Assembly (NCBI RefSeq): GCF_019884785.1
Contig: NZ_CP082326.1
Coordinates: 3,651,355-3,715,354, forward strand
Source of the DNA: Crassaminicella profunda
Lineage (GTDB): Bacteria > Bacillota > Clostridia > Peptostreptococcales > Thermotaleaceae
DNA length: 64,000 bases
Reading direction: 5' to 3'
The translations under genes and the position numbers were made by a program. A model generated the notes under the pieces. That model was not told the DNA's origin. It saw nothing but the letters and a program-made list of their open reading frames with translations, and searched no databases. Position 1 is the stretch's first letter. Each line of letters begins with the position of its first letter. Shown piece after piece: positions 13,103-22,627 of this stretch.

Positions 13103-14065
13103 TTAACAATTTCTCAAAAAATCTTTTAAATTCTTTATGATTTCTTCTTTTGTTTGTAAGGTATTCATATTTCCTCGAATTTTTGCAGAATTTCTTATTC
13201 CCTTTAGATACCACGCCATATGCTTTCGAATCTCTCTAACAGCAATATATTCTCCTTTATTTTCAATAAGCATCTCTAAATGTTTTAGTGCCATTTGTAT
13301 TTTTTCGTATGTAGTAGGTTCAGGTAATATCTCTCCTGTTTTCATATAATGAGCAACTCTTTTAAAGATCCAAGGATTTCCTTGGGCTCCCCTTGCGATC
13401 ATAACTGCATCACAATTTGTAATTTCTTTCATTTTTATTGCATCTTCTACAGTAAAAATATCTCCATTTCCAATGACAGGAATAGATACCGCTTCCTTTA
13501 CAGCTTTTATAATATACCAATCTGCTTTTCCTGTATAAAATTGTTCTCTTGTTCTGCCGTGAACTGCAATAGCTTTTGCACCATTTTCCTCTGCAATTTT
13601 TGCAATCTCTACTGCATTGATGGAAGAATCATCCCATCCTTTTCTAATTTTTACTGTTACGGGCTTATCTGTTGCATTCACAACAGCTTTTATCACTTCA
13701 CCAGCTAATTTGGGATTTTTCATAAGAGCTGAACCATCTCCATTTTTAACAATTTTAGGTGTAGGACAGCCCATATTTATATCTAGTATGGCATTTTCAT
13801 AATCATTTAATTTTTCTGCAGCTTTTGCCATCACATCTGGTTCACAACCAAAAACTTGCAACGCTACGGGTTTTTCTTTTTCATCCATACGTAATAGCTG
13901 TTCTGTTTTTCTATCATTATAATATAAGCCTTTACAACTTACCATTTCTGTATAAACTAAACCTACCCCCTGCTCCTTACATATAAGCCTAAATGTTAAA
14001 TCTGTCACTCCTGCCATAGGGCCTAAGAACACGTTATTTTCTAATTCTACATTTCCAATTCTCAT
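13103..14065 (-). CDS. dusB: tRNA-dihydrouridine synthase
   Basis: 320 residues from ATG 14065 (Shine-Dalgarno aggtgg); the upstream ATG at 14095 has no ribosome site. It reduces uridines in the tRNA D-loop using FMN and NADPH. The TIM-barrel start '[14 protein letters not shown]' binds flavin, the catalytic cysteine is Cys100 in 'NMGCPTPK', and '[16 protein letters not shown]' and 'IGNGDI' are hallmark phosphate/FMN motifs. Its place between coaX and greA is conserved in Clostridia. Confidence 0.95.
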   Translation of the reverse strand: MRIGNVELENNVFLGPMAGVTDLTFRLICKEQGVGLVYTEMVSCKGLYYNDRKTEQLLRMDEKEKPVALQVFGCEPDVMAKAAEKLNDYENAILDINMGCPTPKIVKNGDGSALMKNPKLAGEVIKAVVNATDKPVTVKIRKGWDDSSINAVEIAKIAEENGAKAIAVHGRTREQFYTGKADWYIIKAVKEAVSIPVIGNGDIFTVEDAIKMKEITNCDAVMIARGAQGNPWIFKRVAHYMKTGEILPEPTTYEKIQMALKHLEMLIENKGEYIAVREIRKHMAWYLKGIRNSAKIRGNMNTLQTKEEIIKNLKDFLRNC

Positions 14066-14152
14066 TTTGTTACCACCTATTCTATATATATCCATCCTGC
14101 TAGTTTCCTATTCTTTAGTATTTGTATATCAGAATGATAAAATCATACTATA

Positions 14153-14197
14153 TTATAAAAAGGGTCATTCTTAGAAAGTATCCTAAAAAATGACCCT
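14153..14197 (-). terminator. Terminator of coaX
   Basis: Nine-bp outer stem agggtcatt/aatgaccct with further inner pairing, followed on the minus strand by ttttataata. It lies just after the coaX stop. Confidence 0.75.
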
Positions 14198-14204
14198 AAT
14201 TTTA

Positions 14205-14975
14205 TTACCCTCTATTTCTCTCATAAATAATTCTTAGTCCCTCAAGGGTAAGCATTTTATCAATTTCATCAATGGTCTCAGATTCACTCATAATAAGACT
14301 TGCAAGTCCACCTGTAGCAATTACCTTTGTATTTGGGTCTCCTAATTCTTCTTTCATTCTACGAACGATATAATCCACTAGCCCCACATATCCATAAACC
14401 ATACCCGATTGCATGCTATTTACTGTATTTTTGCAAATAACCTTTCCAGGCTTTACAAGCTCTACTCTCGGTAACTTAGCTGCATGTTGGAATAATGCTT
14501 CACTAGATATTTTTACTCCCGGTGCAATGGTACCTCCCAAATATTCTCCCTTCTTTGAAATAGCACAAAAGGTTGTGGCAGTTCCAAAATCTACAATAAC
14601 CAAAGGACCACCATACTTTTCATATGCTGCAACAGCATTGACGATTCTATCTGCTCCTACTTGCTTTGGATTGTCATATTTTATATTCATTCCTGTTTTG
14701 ATGCCAGGACCTATTACAATCGCTTCCTTATTACAATATTTTAATGCCGTATGCTCCAGTGTATACATAATTGGTGGTACAACTGATGAAATAATAACAT
14801 CCTTTACGTCATTAATACTTACTCCCTCATATTGAAATAATTGGTTGATCAGCATACCATATTCATCTGAACTCTTAGATTTATCCGTTGCAAATCTCCA
14901 AGAATGCAATAATTCTTTTCCTTTATACACTCCTAAAACAATATTTGTATTCCCGACATCAAACGCTAATAACAT
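14205..14975 (-). CDS. coaX: Type III pantothenate kinase
   Basis: 256 residues from ATG 14975, which gives the family N-terminus '[15 protein letters not shown]'. A TTG four codons upstream (14987) is a possible alternative because the Shine-Dalgarno aggaag is closer to it. The enzyme phosphorylates pantothenate in the first step of coenzyme A synthesis. Visible motifs are 'DVGNTN' (phosphate loop), '[12 protein letters not shown]' and 'DFGTATTF' (substrate and ATP contacts), plus 'ATGG' near the C-terminus. CoA supply fits the CoA-heavy metabolism encoded nearby. Confidence 0.96.
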   Translation of the reverse strand: MLLAFDVGNTNIVLGVYKGKELLHSWRFATDKSKSSDEYGMLINQLFQYEGVSINDVKDVIISSVVPPIMYTLEHTALKYCNKEAIVIGPGIKTGMNIKYDNPKQVGADRIVNAVAAYEKYGGPLVIVDFGTATTFCAISKKGEYLGGTIAPGVKISSEALFQHAAKLPRVELVKPGKVICKNTVNSMQSGMVYGYVGLVDYIVRRMKEELGDPNTKVIATGGLASLIMSESETIDEIDKMLTLEGLRIIYERNRG

Positions 14976-15116
14976 ATCTTCGCTCAACCTTTCTTCCTTA
15001 TTCTTTATATTTAGACATAGATTCTGATTTTCTTTCTATATGTTATCATCTGTTTAATTCTTTTGCAATAAAAAAACGTACTACTGCTATACCCATTATT
15101 TCCTATTTACTTTTCC

Positions 15117-16106
15117 CTATACATAATCTGTCAAACCCCTGACAGATACTTCTCCAGAAAGAACCTTCTCTATCTCCCCTAACTCATTTTTAATAAGTAA
15201 CTGCCCATCTTCTGTTAGATCAACAGCCTCTGCGATAACTTCCTTTTGTCTAGTTCTAATTTTGACCTGTTTTCCTAAAGTAACTGAATATTTTTTGCAA
15301 ATCTCCATACTTTTTTCTATATGATTCTTCTCTATAAAATCTAAATACAAATCCTCAAAAGCATGAAGGATCTCCTTAACAATATTTTTTCTCGAAACAA
15401 TCATTCCTGTATATGCCTTTATTGATGTTGCAACCCCCCTAACCTCTTCAGGAAATTCATTAGGGTCCACATTCACATTAATACCTATTCCTACAACAAT
15501 ATAGTTTACTGAATTTAACTCAGCACTCATTTCAGTAAGAATACCACATGTCTTTTTCTTGTGGATAATAATATCATTTGGCCATTTTATCCCCACATCA
15601 TCCCCAATAATACTTCTTAAACCCATAGCAACAGCAGCTGCTGTAATTTGTGTAATTTTCGTAGCTTCCGTAGGTACTATATTGGGCCTTAAGATAATCG
15701 ACATCCAAATGCCTGTACCTTTAGGAGACTCCCACGTTCTCCCTAGTCTTCCTCTTCCACCAGTCTGCTCCTCAGCAATGATTACAGTCCCTTCCGGCGC
15801 CCCTTCTGCAGCCATTTTTTTTGCTAAAGTATTTGTAGAATCAATAGATTCAAAGTGATGGATCTTTCTGCCAATATGTTTACTTGCTACTTCTATTTCA
15901 AGGGCATTTGCATCTAATGTATCCGGCTCTTTTATCATTCGATATCCCTTTCTTGAAACAGATTCTATTTCATATCCTTCTTCTTTTAACTGCTTAATAT
16001 GCTTCCATACAGCTGTTCTTGTTACACCTATTTTTTTGCTCAACTCTTCACCTGAAATAAAGATATCTTTATTCTTTTTTAGGGCTTCTAAAACTGCTCT
16101 TTTCAT
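15117..16106 (-). CDS. birA: Bifunctional biotin-protein ligase / biotin repressor
   Basis: 329 residues. An N-terminal winged helix (about 1-65, 'SGEELSKKIGVTRTAVWKHIKQL') precedes the ligase domain with 'ESIDSTN', the biotinyl-AMP loop 'GGRGRLGR', 'KWPNDI' and 'GIGINVN', then a small C-terminal SH3-like domain. It attaches biotin to carrier lysines and, through the helix domain, can repress biotin genes. In this window its obvious substrate is MmdC (Lys98), the biotin carrier of the decarboxylase. Start ATG 16106 has the Shine-Dalgarno aagggga. Confidence 0.96.
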   Translation of the reverse strand: MKRAVLEALKKNKDIFISGEELSKKIGVTRTAVWKHIKQLKEEGYEIESVSRKGYRMIKEPDTLDANALEIEVASKHIGRKIHHFESIDSTNTLAKKMAAEGAPEGTVIIAEEQTGGRGRLGRTWESPKGTGIWMSIILRPNIVPTEATKITQITAAAVAMGLRSIIGDDVGIKWPNDIIIHKKKTCGILTEMSAELNSVNYIVVGIGINVNVDPNEFPEEVRGVATSIKAYTGMIVSRKNIVKEILHAFEDLYLDFIEKNHIEKSMEICKKYSVTLGKQVKIRTRQKEVIAEAVDLTEDGQLLIKNELGEIEKVLSGEVSVRGLTDYV

Positions 16107-16182
16107 CGATCTACATCCCCTTAATCCTTACATTTTAATAAGAATATTATACTATATATATAGAAAACACCAAAACTTAAAT

Positions 16183-16214
16183 AAAAAATAGAAGCATATT
16201 TAAATATACTTCTA
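16183..16214 (-). terminator. Terminator of the betaine transporter operon
   Basis: A 12-13-bp stem around tagaagcatatt/aatatacttcta with one G-U pair, followed on the minus strand by six T residues. It lies 26 bp after the ATPase gene. Confidence 0.85.
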
Positions 16215-16239
16215 CTTCTTATTTAAGTAAATTTATTTT

Positions 16240-17415
16240 TTATGAAACCAGACCTGATAATACAGAGGTACGAACAGTAATCCCTAAAAGTTTTTCTTTT
16301 TCATCTACAACGGCAATAGGATATTTTGTCTCTGTAGCCATTGGAATTAATTCTTGTACATATGTTTCTGGATCAGTTTTAAAATAATCCTGTTTAATAA
16401 TATCTTGTAACGTTCTCTTTTCTTGTATAGCCTTTACCACATCATCTATTGTAATAATCCCTTGTAAGATTCTCTCTTTGTTCACAACAAATATACTAGA
16501 AATGCCATGAGACTTCATTTCTTTTACTGCCACCTTCAAACCATCTTTATTAAACAATAATGGTGATGGCTTAAACATTACATGCTTTGCTTGAAGAATT
16601 TTTGAACGGTCAATATCTTGGATAAAATCTTCAATGTATTCATTTGCGGGTTCAGCTAAAATTTCTTCTGGTGTACCGATTTGCTCAACTTCTCCATCTT
16701 TCATAACAGCTACCCGATCTCCTAGTTTAAATGCTTCATTCACATCATGGGTAATGAATATAATGGTCTTTTTTAACTTTGCTTGAATATCTAAAAGTTC
16801 TAGCTGCATATCACGGCGAATAAGAGGGTCTAATGCACTAAATGGCTCATCCATCAAAAGAATATCTGGATTATTAGCAAGAGCACGAGCAAGCCCTACT
16901 CTTTGCTGCATACCTCCACTAAGCTCATGAGGCATTTTTTCTCCCCATCCTCCTAAACCAACAGTTTCTAGTGTATCATTGGCAATTTTTAATCTCTCTT
17001 CTTTTGGTATTCCCTTTACTTCAAGACCATATGCTACATTTTCAACTACTGTTTTATGACTAAAAAGTCCAAAATGTTGAAACACCATAGCAATGTTATT
17101 TTGTCTAAACCCTCGTAATTCTTCTTTTTTAAACTTTACAATATCTTTTCCTTCAAAAAGTATTTTTCCACTGGTAGGTTTATTCAATAAATTCAAACAA
17201 CGAATCAAAGTAGATTTACCACTACCTGATAATCCCATGATTACAAATATTTCTCCTTCATTTACAGGAAAAGAAACATTGTTGACACCTACTGCATGCC
17301 CTGTCTTTTCTAGGATCTCTTCTTTCGTCATCCCTTTTTTCAATTTTTTCAATACACCCTTTGGATTACGTCCAAAGATTTTTGTCAAGTTTTTAACTTC
17401 TATTTTTACAGCCAT
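16240..17415 (-). CDS. proV: Glycine betaine/proline ABC transporter, ATP-binding subunit
   Basis: 391 residues from ATG 17415; a TTG two codons upstream is less likely. It energises uptake of compatible solutes at the membrane. Visible are Walker A 'GLSGSGKST', Q-loop 'MVFQHFG', signature 'LSGGMQQR', Walker B 'DILLMDEP' and the H-loop 'ITHD'. After about residue 270 come two CBS domains ('GISSIFVV', 'YPIAVVDEKEKLLGIT'), which in OpuA-type systems sense ionic strength or nucleotides. Third gene of the proX-proW-proV operon. Confidence 0.95.
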   Translation of the reverse strand: MAVKIEVKNLTKIFGRNPKGVLKKLKKGMTKEEILEKTGHAVGVNNVSFPVNEGEIFVIMGLSGSGKSTLIRCLNLLNKPTSGKILFEGKDIVKFKKEELRGFRQNNIAMVFQHFGLFSHKTVVENVAYGLEVKGIPKEERLKIANDTLETVGLGGWGEKMPHELSGGMQQRVGLARALANNPDILLMDEPFSALDPLIRRDMQLELLDIQAKLKKTIIFITHDVNEAFKLGDRVAVMKDGEVEQIGTPEEILAEPANEYIEDFIQDIDRSKILQAKHVMFKPSPLLFNKDGLKVAVKEMKSHGISSIFVVNKERILQGIITIDDVVKAIQEKRTLQDIIKQDYFKTDPETYVQELIPMATETKYPIAVVDEKEKLLGITVRTSVLSGLVS

Positions 17416-17442
17416 ATTCAACGCCTACTTTCTAGTTTTCCT

Positions 17443-18297
17443 TTATTCAGGTACTTTAAAACGTTCAGCAATCCCTTGGGTAATTCTATCAATAATAATA
17501 GCAATTACAACAATCGCTAGTCCTGCTTCAGTACCTTTTGCAATATCAATTCTATTAATAGCAATCAACACTTCTCCCCCTAACCCTTTCGCACCAATCA
17601 TAGAAGCAACAACTACCATGGCCATGGCCATCATCGTAGTTTGATTAACTCCTGTCATAATGGTAGGCAATGCCTGTGGTAATTCTACCTTTATAAGGGT
17701 TTGCCAAGGACTAGAACCAAAGGAATTAGCAGCTTCTACCATTTCCTTTGATACATTACGAATAGCTAAATTTGTTAATCGAATCACTGGCGGAACAGCA
17801 TAAATTGTTGTAGCAAATACACCTGGTACCTTTCCAAGTCCAAATAGCATTATAGCTGGTATCAAATATACAAAACTTGGCATAGTCTGCATAGCATCTA
17901 ATACGGGTTTCATAAAAGTCTCTACTTTTCTACTATAAGCCATCAATATACCTACTGGAATTCCTATAAGTAATGATATCACTACAGAAGTTAAAACTAC
18001 TGCTAGTGTTGACATCATTAACTTCCAAAGACCAAAAGCCCCTACGAAAAACAACATAATTCCATAAACGATGCCTGATGAAAATTGCTTTTTAATACGC
18101 CATCCTGCTACAAATACAATTGCTATTACTAACCACCACGGAACCCATTGTAAAAAAGTTTCTACATTCACTAAAAACCATAAAATTCCGTCCTTCATGA
18201 CATCAAAAAATTCTCCATAATTTGTAGTAAGATATTTTACAAAGTTTTCTACATATTTTCCTAACTCAATGTGTAACGTTTCTGGGAATTGATTCAT
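17443..18297 (-). CDS. proW: Glycine betaine/proline ABC transporter, permease
   Basis: 284 residues with an N-terminal amphipathic region then about seven membrane segments. The permease signature loop reads 'EAANSFGSSPWQTLIKVELP', and 'MQTMPSFVYLIPAIMLFG' is typical of ProW/OpuAB. ATG 18297 has no Shine-Dalgarno: six bases upstream lies a perfect 13-bp hairpin. The start codon overlaps the stop of a 13-codon ORF (ATGA), which suggests translational coupling. The N-terminal residues 'LGKYVENFVKYLTTNYGEFFD' match the family, so the start is probably right. Confidence 0.94.
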   Translation of the reverse strand: MNQFPETLHIELGKYVENFVKYLTTNYGEFFDVMKDGILWFLVNVETFLQWVPWWLVIAIVFVAGWRIKKQFSSGIVYGIMLFFVGAFGLWKLMMSTLAVVLTSVVISLLIGIPVGILMAYSRKVETFMKPVLDAMQTMPSFVYLIPAIMLFGLGKVPGVFATTIYAVPPVIRLTNLAIRNVSKEMVEAANSFGSSPWQTLIKVELPQALPTIMTGVNQTTMMAMAMVVVASMIGAKGLGGEVLIAINRIDIAKGTEAGLAIVVIAIIIDRITQGIAERFKVPE

Positions 18298-18335
18298 ATT
18301 TTTCTGGTTGCTATGGAACCCATAGCAACCAGCAT
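18294..18335 (-). CDS. Possible 13-codon coupling ORF upstream of proW
   Basis: ATG 18335 with agga eight bases upstream encodes MLVAMGSIATRKI and ends in TGA that overlaps the proW ATG. The ORF runs through a perfect 13-bp stem (18304-18316 with 18320-18332, loop of 3). ProW itself lacks a ribosome site, so a ribosome finishing this ORF could open the hairpin and restart on proW. This is a proposal from sequence layout only; no homologous peptide is known to me. Confidence 0.4.
   Translation of the reverse strand: MLVAMGSIATRKI
18304..18332 (-). other. Perfect hairpin between proX and proW
   Basis: 13-bp perfect stem ctggttgctatgg/ccatagcaaccag with a 3-nt loop. No T-run follows on the minus strand, so it is not a terminator. 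Such hairpins often stabilise the upstream mRNA segment so that the binding protein is made in excess over the permease. Confidence 0.8.
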
Positions 18336-18366
18336 CACCTCGTTCCTATTCAAATTTTATTTTCAT

Positions 18367-19392
18367 CTATTGAAGGGCATCTTTTACTTTTTGTGCTACG
18401 TCCTCGTCTACCCACTTAGTCCATAACTCTTCATGTTCTTTTAAAAACCACTTAGCAGCTTCTGATGGTTCTACTTCATTTTTTTGCATATACGCTAATG
18501 CATCACTTGTTAGCTTACTACTTGTTTTATATTCTTTTAAAAATGCTACCACATCTGGAGCCTTATTAGTCATTTCCTTGTTAACTATTATCGTTACAGG
18601 TACTGGAATAAATTCACAAGCATATCCATTGTTCCATAATTCTTCACTATAAGGTTCATCTTTAAGTAAAGTCATATCATATTTTCCCATAACCCATGTT
18701 GGTTCCCAATAATAGCCTACCCAAGGTTCTCCTTTTTCATAAGCTCCTGCTATAGATGATGCAAGAGCTGCATCTGAACCTGGGCTAAAATAATTAAATG
18801 TTTTATCTAAGCCATATGTCTTTACTTTTGTGTTAAGAATTTTGTCTACATCCCATCCTGGTATAGCCCCATAAATACGACCTTTACTTGGATCTTCTTC
18901 ATCTTTAAAAACTTCCCAATATTTTTCTAAATCCTTAACTGTTTTTAAATCAGGAGCCATAGGCTTAATCCCTCTTTTAGGATCTCCTTTAATCACATAA
19001 GTCGGTACATACACCCCTTGTGCACTATCTCCATAATTTAATGAAAGCTCTACAATATCTCCACTCTCAATGGCCTCTTCATAAGCTGAAATGTTACTAG
19101 TCCATGTTTCCATATAAATATCAATTTCTCCATCTCTAATCCCTGTAAAAGTTATAGGAGTTGATCCTCTCATTACATCTGTTTCATATCCATATCCATT
19201 TTCAATAATGAATTTTGCTACCTCATTATGAAAAGTAAAACTATCCCAGCCTGCATCTCCTAAAATCAACTTGGGTTTTGATGTAGTTGCCTGATCTGCT
19301 TTCCCTCCGCAAGCAGTTAATGAAAGCATACAAATCCCCACCAATAATATAAAAATAAGCTTTATCATTTTGTTTTTTTGAAAACTACCCAT
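18367..19392 (-). CDS. proX: Glycine betaine-binding lipoprotein of the ABC transporter
   Basis: 341 residues. The signal peptide (about 1-27) ends in the lipobox 'LTAC' with lipid-modified Cys28, so the protein is anchored outside the membrane. The substrate-binding domain (OpuAC/ProX type) shows 'LGDAGWDSFTFHN', 'DIYMETWT' and the tryptophan-rich 'GYYWEPTW', which builds the aromatic cage for quaternary amines. It is first in the proX-proW-proV operon. Start ATG 19392 follows aaggaggag. Proline betaine or choline are possible alternative ligands. Confidence 0.94.
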   Translation of the reverse strand: MGSFQKNKMIKLIFILLVGICMLSLTACGGKADQATTSKPKLILGDAGWDSFTFHNEVAKFIIENGYGYETDVMRGSTPITFTGIRDGEIDIYMETWTSNISAYEEAIESGDIVELSLNYGDSAQGVYVPTYVIKGDPKRGIKPMAPDLKTVKDLEKYWEVFKDEEDPSKGRIYGAIPGWDVDKILNTKVKTYGLDKTFNYFSPGSDAALASSIAGAYEKGEPWVGYYWEPTWVMGKYDMTLLKDEPYSEELWNNGYACEFIPVPVTIIVNKEMTNKAPDVVAFLKEYKTSSKLTSDALAYMQKNEVEPSEAAKWFLKEHEELWTKWVDEDVAQKVKDALQ

Positions 19393-20440
19393 TCCTTAAT
19401 CTCCTCCTTCAATTTTAAAATTTTTTCAATCAAAATTATTACTATTTGTGTAATGTCTTTTGTATACATAAAAAGTGTACAACAAAAAAAACGAAACAAC
19501 CTCAACTGCTTCGCAGTTTATATGCTTTTGGACAACACAAATAAACGTTAGAAACCTTTCCTAACATTAATAATCTACAACTTAAAATGCACTACCATCT
19601 CCTTTACTTTTAATCATTAAAATCCACTTATAAACTAGGGTATACTACAGAATTAATACTCTATAATTTTTTATGATAGGTTATATAAGAAGGTTTTTTT
19701 GATCCTTATTTGAAAAATAGAAAAGTATATGATTTGAAAAAGTTAAGCAGAAGAAAAATCTGAAGTGTATAAAGATTAAACAGCTCTCTTGCAAAAGACC
19801 TATCTAAGCTATAAATAAGAAATCATTGTTTTTATGTGGTACCCTGTCGATATGTGTCCCTTATGTCGTTGGAATCACCTAATCAAAGAAATATACCCCG
19901 TATCACCATGTTATATTGATTATAGCATAAAAAGCTTTAATTGTCAAAATATTCAATTCATTCACACGCATTTAAACTTTTATTTTTAAAATATAATAGA
20001 TTTATAAAAATTCTAATTACAAAAATTATTTTCTAAAAAGTCATCGTTGGATATTTTATAGAATCATTACGATAAATTAATAAAGACTATCTTATAGATA
20101 ATTAGATATAAACTAGAAAAGTATATAAAACCTCAGACGTTTATCTAAAATTCATCAATCCTATTGGCATGTCAAAAGATGTATTTCATATACCCTATAG
20201 GTATAATCTTTTTTATATATTGGTATTTAATAACTTCAGACTTATACCCTCATATTTTTTAGTGTATCATATAAATTCATCTTTGTCAAAATAGTCATTG
20301 TCTTCATCAAGATATTCATTCATTGAATCGATACAGACAAATTTTCCCTTTCCAAATCCTTATTCATTCTATAAGACATTTAAATAACTCAACTGATCCT
20401 CCTATGTTTCACAGATAAAAAATAAACTTTACTCAAAAAC
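19393..20440. other. About 1.05-kb intergenic region without a callable gene
   Basis: AT-rich DNA between the mmdB terminator and proX. It holds a small hairpin with a T-run (19484-19518, minus strand), a GC-richer island at about 19835-19915, and a 30-codon acidic open stretch at 20267-20359 (minus) that begins after a stop and looks like a gene remnant. I found no intact gene, known riboswitch or insertion-sequence end. It probably contains the proX promoter and leader. Confidence 0.6.
19484..19518 (-). promoter_or_regulatory. Possible attenuator-like hairpin upstream of proX
   Basis: Six-bp stem aactgc/gcagtt with a 3-nt loop (19504-19518), then 12 bases, then eight T residues on the minus strand, about 90 bp before the proX start. 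The gap between stem and T-run is too long for a classical terminator, so this is weak. Confidence 0.25.
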
Positions 20441-20473
20441 AAAAAAAACAGACAGATTAAAATCTGTCTGTTT
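20441..20473 (-). terminator. Terminator of the propionate operon
   Basis: Thirteen-bp inverted repeat aaacagacagatt/aatctgtctgttt followed on the minus strand by eight T residues, immediately after the mmdB stop. Confidence 0.93.
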
Positions 20474-20477
20474 ATAT

Positions 20478-21620
20478 TTATTGCCCGAACAATGAAAGCA
20501 TAACCCCTGCTGCAACAGCTGAACCGATAACCCCTGCAACATTAGGTCCCATAGCATGCATCAATAAGAAGTTTGAAGGATTTTCTTTTTGTCCAACAAC
20601 TTGAGAAACTCTCGCTGCCATTGGAACTGCTGAAACTCCTGCTGATCCGATCAATGGATTAATTTTTCCACCTGATAATTTGTTCATAATTTTTGCTAAG
20701 ATTACACCTGCTGCTGTACCTACTCCGAAAGCTAATACTCCTAATATGATGATTTTAATTGTTTCCCATCTTAAGAACGCACTTGCTTGTGCAGTAGCCC
20801 CTACTGAAAGTCCTAGTAAGATTGTTACAATATTCATTAATGCATTTTGTGCAGTATCAGCAAGTCTTCCAGTAAGACCACTTTCTTTAAATAAATTTCC
20901 AAGCATTAACATACCGATTAACGTTGCTGCTGGTGGAAGCATTAAAGATACTACCAATGTAACAATAATAGGGAACAATATTTTTTCAGTTTTTGAAACC
21001 TGTCTTAATTGGTCCATCTTAATCACACGCTCTTCTTTTGTTGTTAAAGCTTTCATAATAGGCGGCTGAATAATTGGTACTAGTGCCATGTATGAATAGG
21101 CTGCAACGGCAATTGCTCCTAATAATTCTGGTGCTAATCTTGAAGCTAAGAAGATTGCTGTTGGACCATCTGCCCCTCCAATAATTCCAATAGCTCCTGC
21201 TTGTTGCCCATTGAATCCTAAAAGGATTGCACCTATGAAAGTTGTAAATATTCCAAACTGAGCTGCTGCTCCTAAAAGTAGTGATCTTGGGTTGGCAATA
21301 AGTGGTCCAAAGTCCGTCATAGCTCCTACACCCATGAAAATAATTGGTGGGAATATTCCTAATTCATCTCCTTGGAAGAAATACCACAAAAGTCCTCCCG
21401 GCGCACCATGTCCGCCATGTGGTAACATCATATTCGCATAGGGTAAATTTGTTAAGAACATACCAAATGCAATTGGTATTAATAATAATGGTTCAAAACC
21501 TTTTTTGATGGCTAGATATAAAAGTAGAAATGACACAAGAATCATAACAATATTTAAAGGATGTTCGCCAAATCCATAAAAACCTGTACTCTGTAAAAAT
21601 TTGATGATAGTTTGTACCAT
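20478..21620 (-). CDS. mmdB: Sodium-pumping methylmalonyl-CoA decarboxylase, beta subunit
   Basis: 380 residues, about nine membrane segments. This subunit decarboxylates carboxybiotin and couples it to Na+ export. Signature stretches are '[15 protein letters not shown]' (with the sodium-site aspartate), '[14 protein letters not shown]', '[19 protein letters not shown]' and '[15 protein letters not shown]'. Beta subunits of oxaloacetate and glutaconyl-CoA decarboxylases look alike; the methylmalonyl assignment rests on the neighbouring mutase and epimerase. Last gene of the operon. Start after aaaggag. Confidence 0.95.
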   Translation of the reverse strand: MVQTIIKFLQSTGFYGFGEHPLNIVMILVSFLLLYLAIKKGFEPLLLIPIAFGMFLTNLPYANMMLPHGGHGAPGGLLWYFFQGDELGIFPPIIFMGVGAMTDFGPLIANPRSLLLGAAAQFGIFTTFIGAILLGFNGQQAGAIGIIGGADGPTAIFLASRLAPELLGAIAVAAYSYMALVPIIQPPIMKALTTKEERVIKMDQLRQVSKTEKILFPIIVTLVVSLMLPPAATLIGMLMLGNLFKESGLTGRLADTAQNALMNIVTILLGLSVGATAQASAFLRWETIKIIILGVLAFGVGTAAGVILAKIMNKLSGGKINPLIGSAGVSAVPMAARVSQVVGQKENPSNFLLMHAMGPNVAGVIGSAVAAGVMLSLFGQ

Positions 21621-21657
21621 TGCTGCATCTCCTTTCTTTTGAGTTTTAGGTACCTGA

Positions 21658-22056
21658 CTATCCTAATACTACCAATACATCTCCTGCATTTACAGAAGCA
21701 CCCTTGCTTGTATTGATAGATACAACCTTACCGCCTGCAGGTGCCATAATTTCATTTTCCATTTTCATAGCTTCTAGGATTAATAATACTTGTCCGTTTT
21801 CAACAGTATCTCCTACATTTACTTTAATATCTAAAATCGTTCCTGGCATTGGAGCTGTTACTGAATTACCTCCAGCTGGAGCTGCTGCCGGTGCCGGTGC
21901 TGCTTTTGGTGCTGGTGCAGGCGCCGCTTTTGGTGCTGCTGGTCTTGGTGCTGGAGCTGCTGGTCTAGCTACTGGTGCTGGTGCTGCTACGCCGCCAACT
22001 TCTTCTACTTCCACTTCATATGCTTTTCCATTTACAGTTATATTAAACTTTTTCAT
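21658..22056 (-). CDS. mmdC: Biotin carboxyl carrier subunit of the decarboxylase
   Basis: 132 residues. The N-terminal about 20 residues ('[16 protein letters not shown]') are followed by a flexible Ala/Pro linker (about 23-62) and a biotinyl domain with the canonical 'EAMKME'; Lys98 is the biotinylation site. It shuttles carboxyl groups from the alpha to the beta subunit and needs BirA, encoded 5.5 kb away. The high Ala/Pro content makes its DNA locally GC-rich compared with neighbours, which reflects the linker rather than transfer. Confidence 0.96.
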   Translation of the reverse strand: MKKFNITVNGKAYEVEVEEVGGVAAPAPVARPAAPAPRPAAPKAAPAPAPKAAPAPAAAPAGGNSVTAPMPGTILDIKVNVGDTVENGQVLLILEAMKMENEIMAPAGGKVVSINTSKGASVNAGDVLVVLG

Positions 22057-22104
22057 TATTATACTCCTCCTCTAAGCTTTTATCTGTAATAAAATATTCT
22101 ATTT

Positions 22105-22518
22105 TTAGAAGTTATTGTTCATTTGCTCCATTCTACCCATTCTTCCCCATGCAGGTGTCACGTCACTTACTCTTGTAATATTTCTTACAATAATATTGTG
22201 GGTAGAAGTTTGAAGGCTTGCTGCAATGGCTGCAGTAATTACTGCAACTAATTCTTCATCTTCTTCTTTTTCTAGCTCTGCTGGTGCAGGAGCTGAAACT
22301 GGAGCTGGAGTTGTAACAACTTTTACAGCTTCTTTTTTAGTTCCATGAATCATTTTAGACATGATTACAATTAACCCCCATAGAATACATAGTGCTACAA
22401 AGGTTACAAGCATTCCAAGGAACATTACATATAGAGAAGCTAACATTTTTTCGCCCATAGATAAGCTTTGCATAATCTCAGGATCGGAAAATTTTTCTAG
22501 CAATGATAATTTATCCAT
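22105..22518 (-). CDS. mmdD: OadG-family small membrane subunit of the decarboxylase
   Basis: 137 residues. One hydrophobic segment at about 28-55 ('LYVMFLGMLVTFVALCILWGLIVIM') is followed by an Ala/Pro/Glu-rich linker and a C-terminal 'LVAVITAAIAASL...TPAWGRMGRMEQMNNNF' tail typical of delta/gamma subunits. It anchors the alpha subunit to the beta subunit in the membrane. Shine-Dalgarno gagaggtg precedes ATG 22518. It sits between mmdA and mmdC as in other Na+-pumping decarboxylase operons. Confidence 0.9.
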   Translation of the reverse strand: MDKLSLLEKFSDPEIMQSLSMGEKMLASLYVMFLGMLVTFVALCILWGLIVIMSKMIHGTKKEAVKVVTTPAPVSAPAPAELEKEEDEELVAVITAAIAASLQTSTHNIIVRNITRVSDVTPAWGRMGRMEQMNNNF

Positions 22519-22627
22519 ATTTTCACCTCTCTTTTTAAGAGTCTAAAACATTTTACGTATAGGATACTCAGCTCATTACTTCACTGAGTAAATGATTAAC
22601 ACCAAATTTAAATTTGAGTTTCTCATC

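Noticed and set aside
13017-13214. Minus-strand 65-codon frame at the end of dusB
   Set aside because: It overlaps the dusB 3' end in another frame and reads as a shifted translation of it.
17093-17644. Plus-strand 183-codon frame
   Set aside because: Antisense to proV and proW with no ribosome site; a mirror of the real coding sequence.
19800-19920. T-box-like gggtaccac in the gap before proX
   Set aside because: It lacks the full T-box core and a specifier stem, and no tRNA synthetase or amino-acid gene follows.
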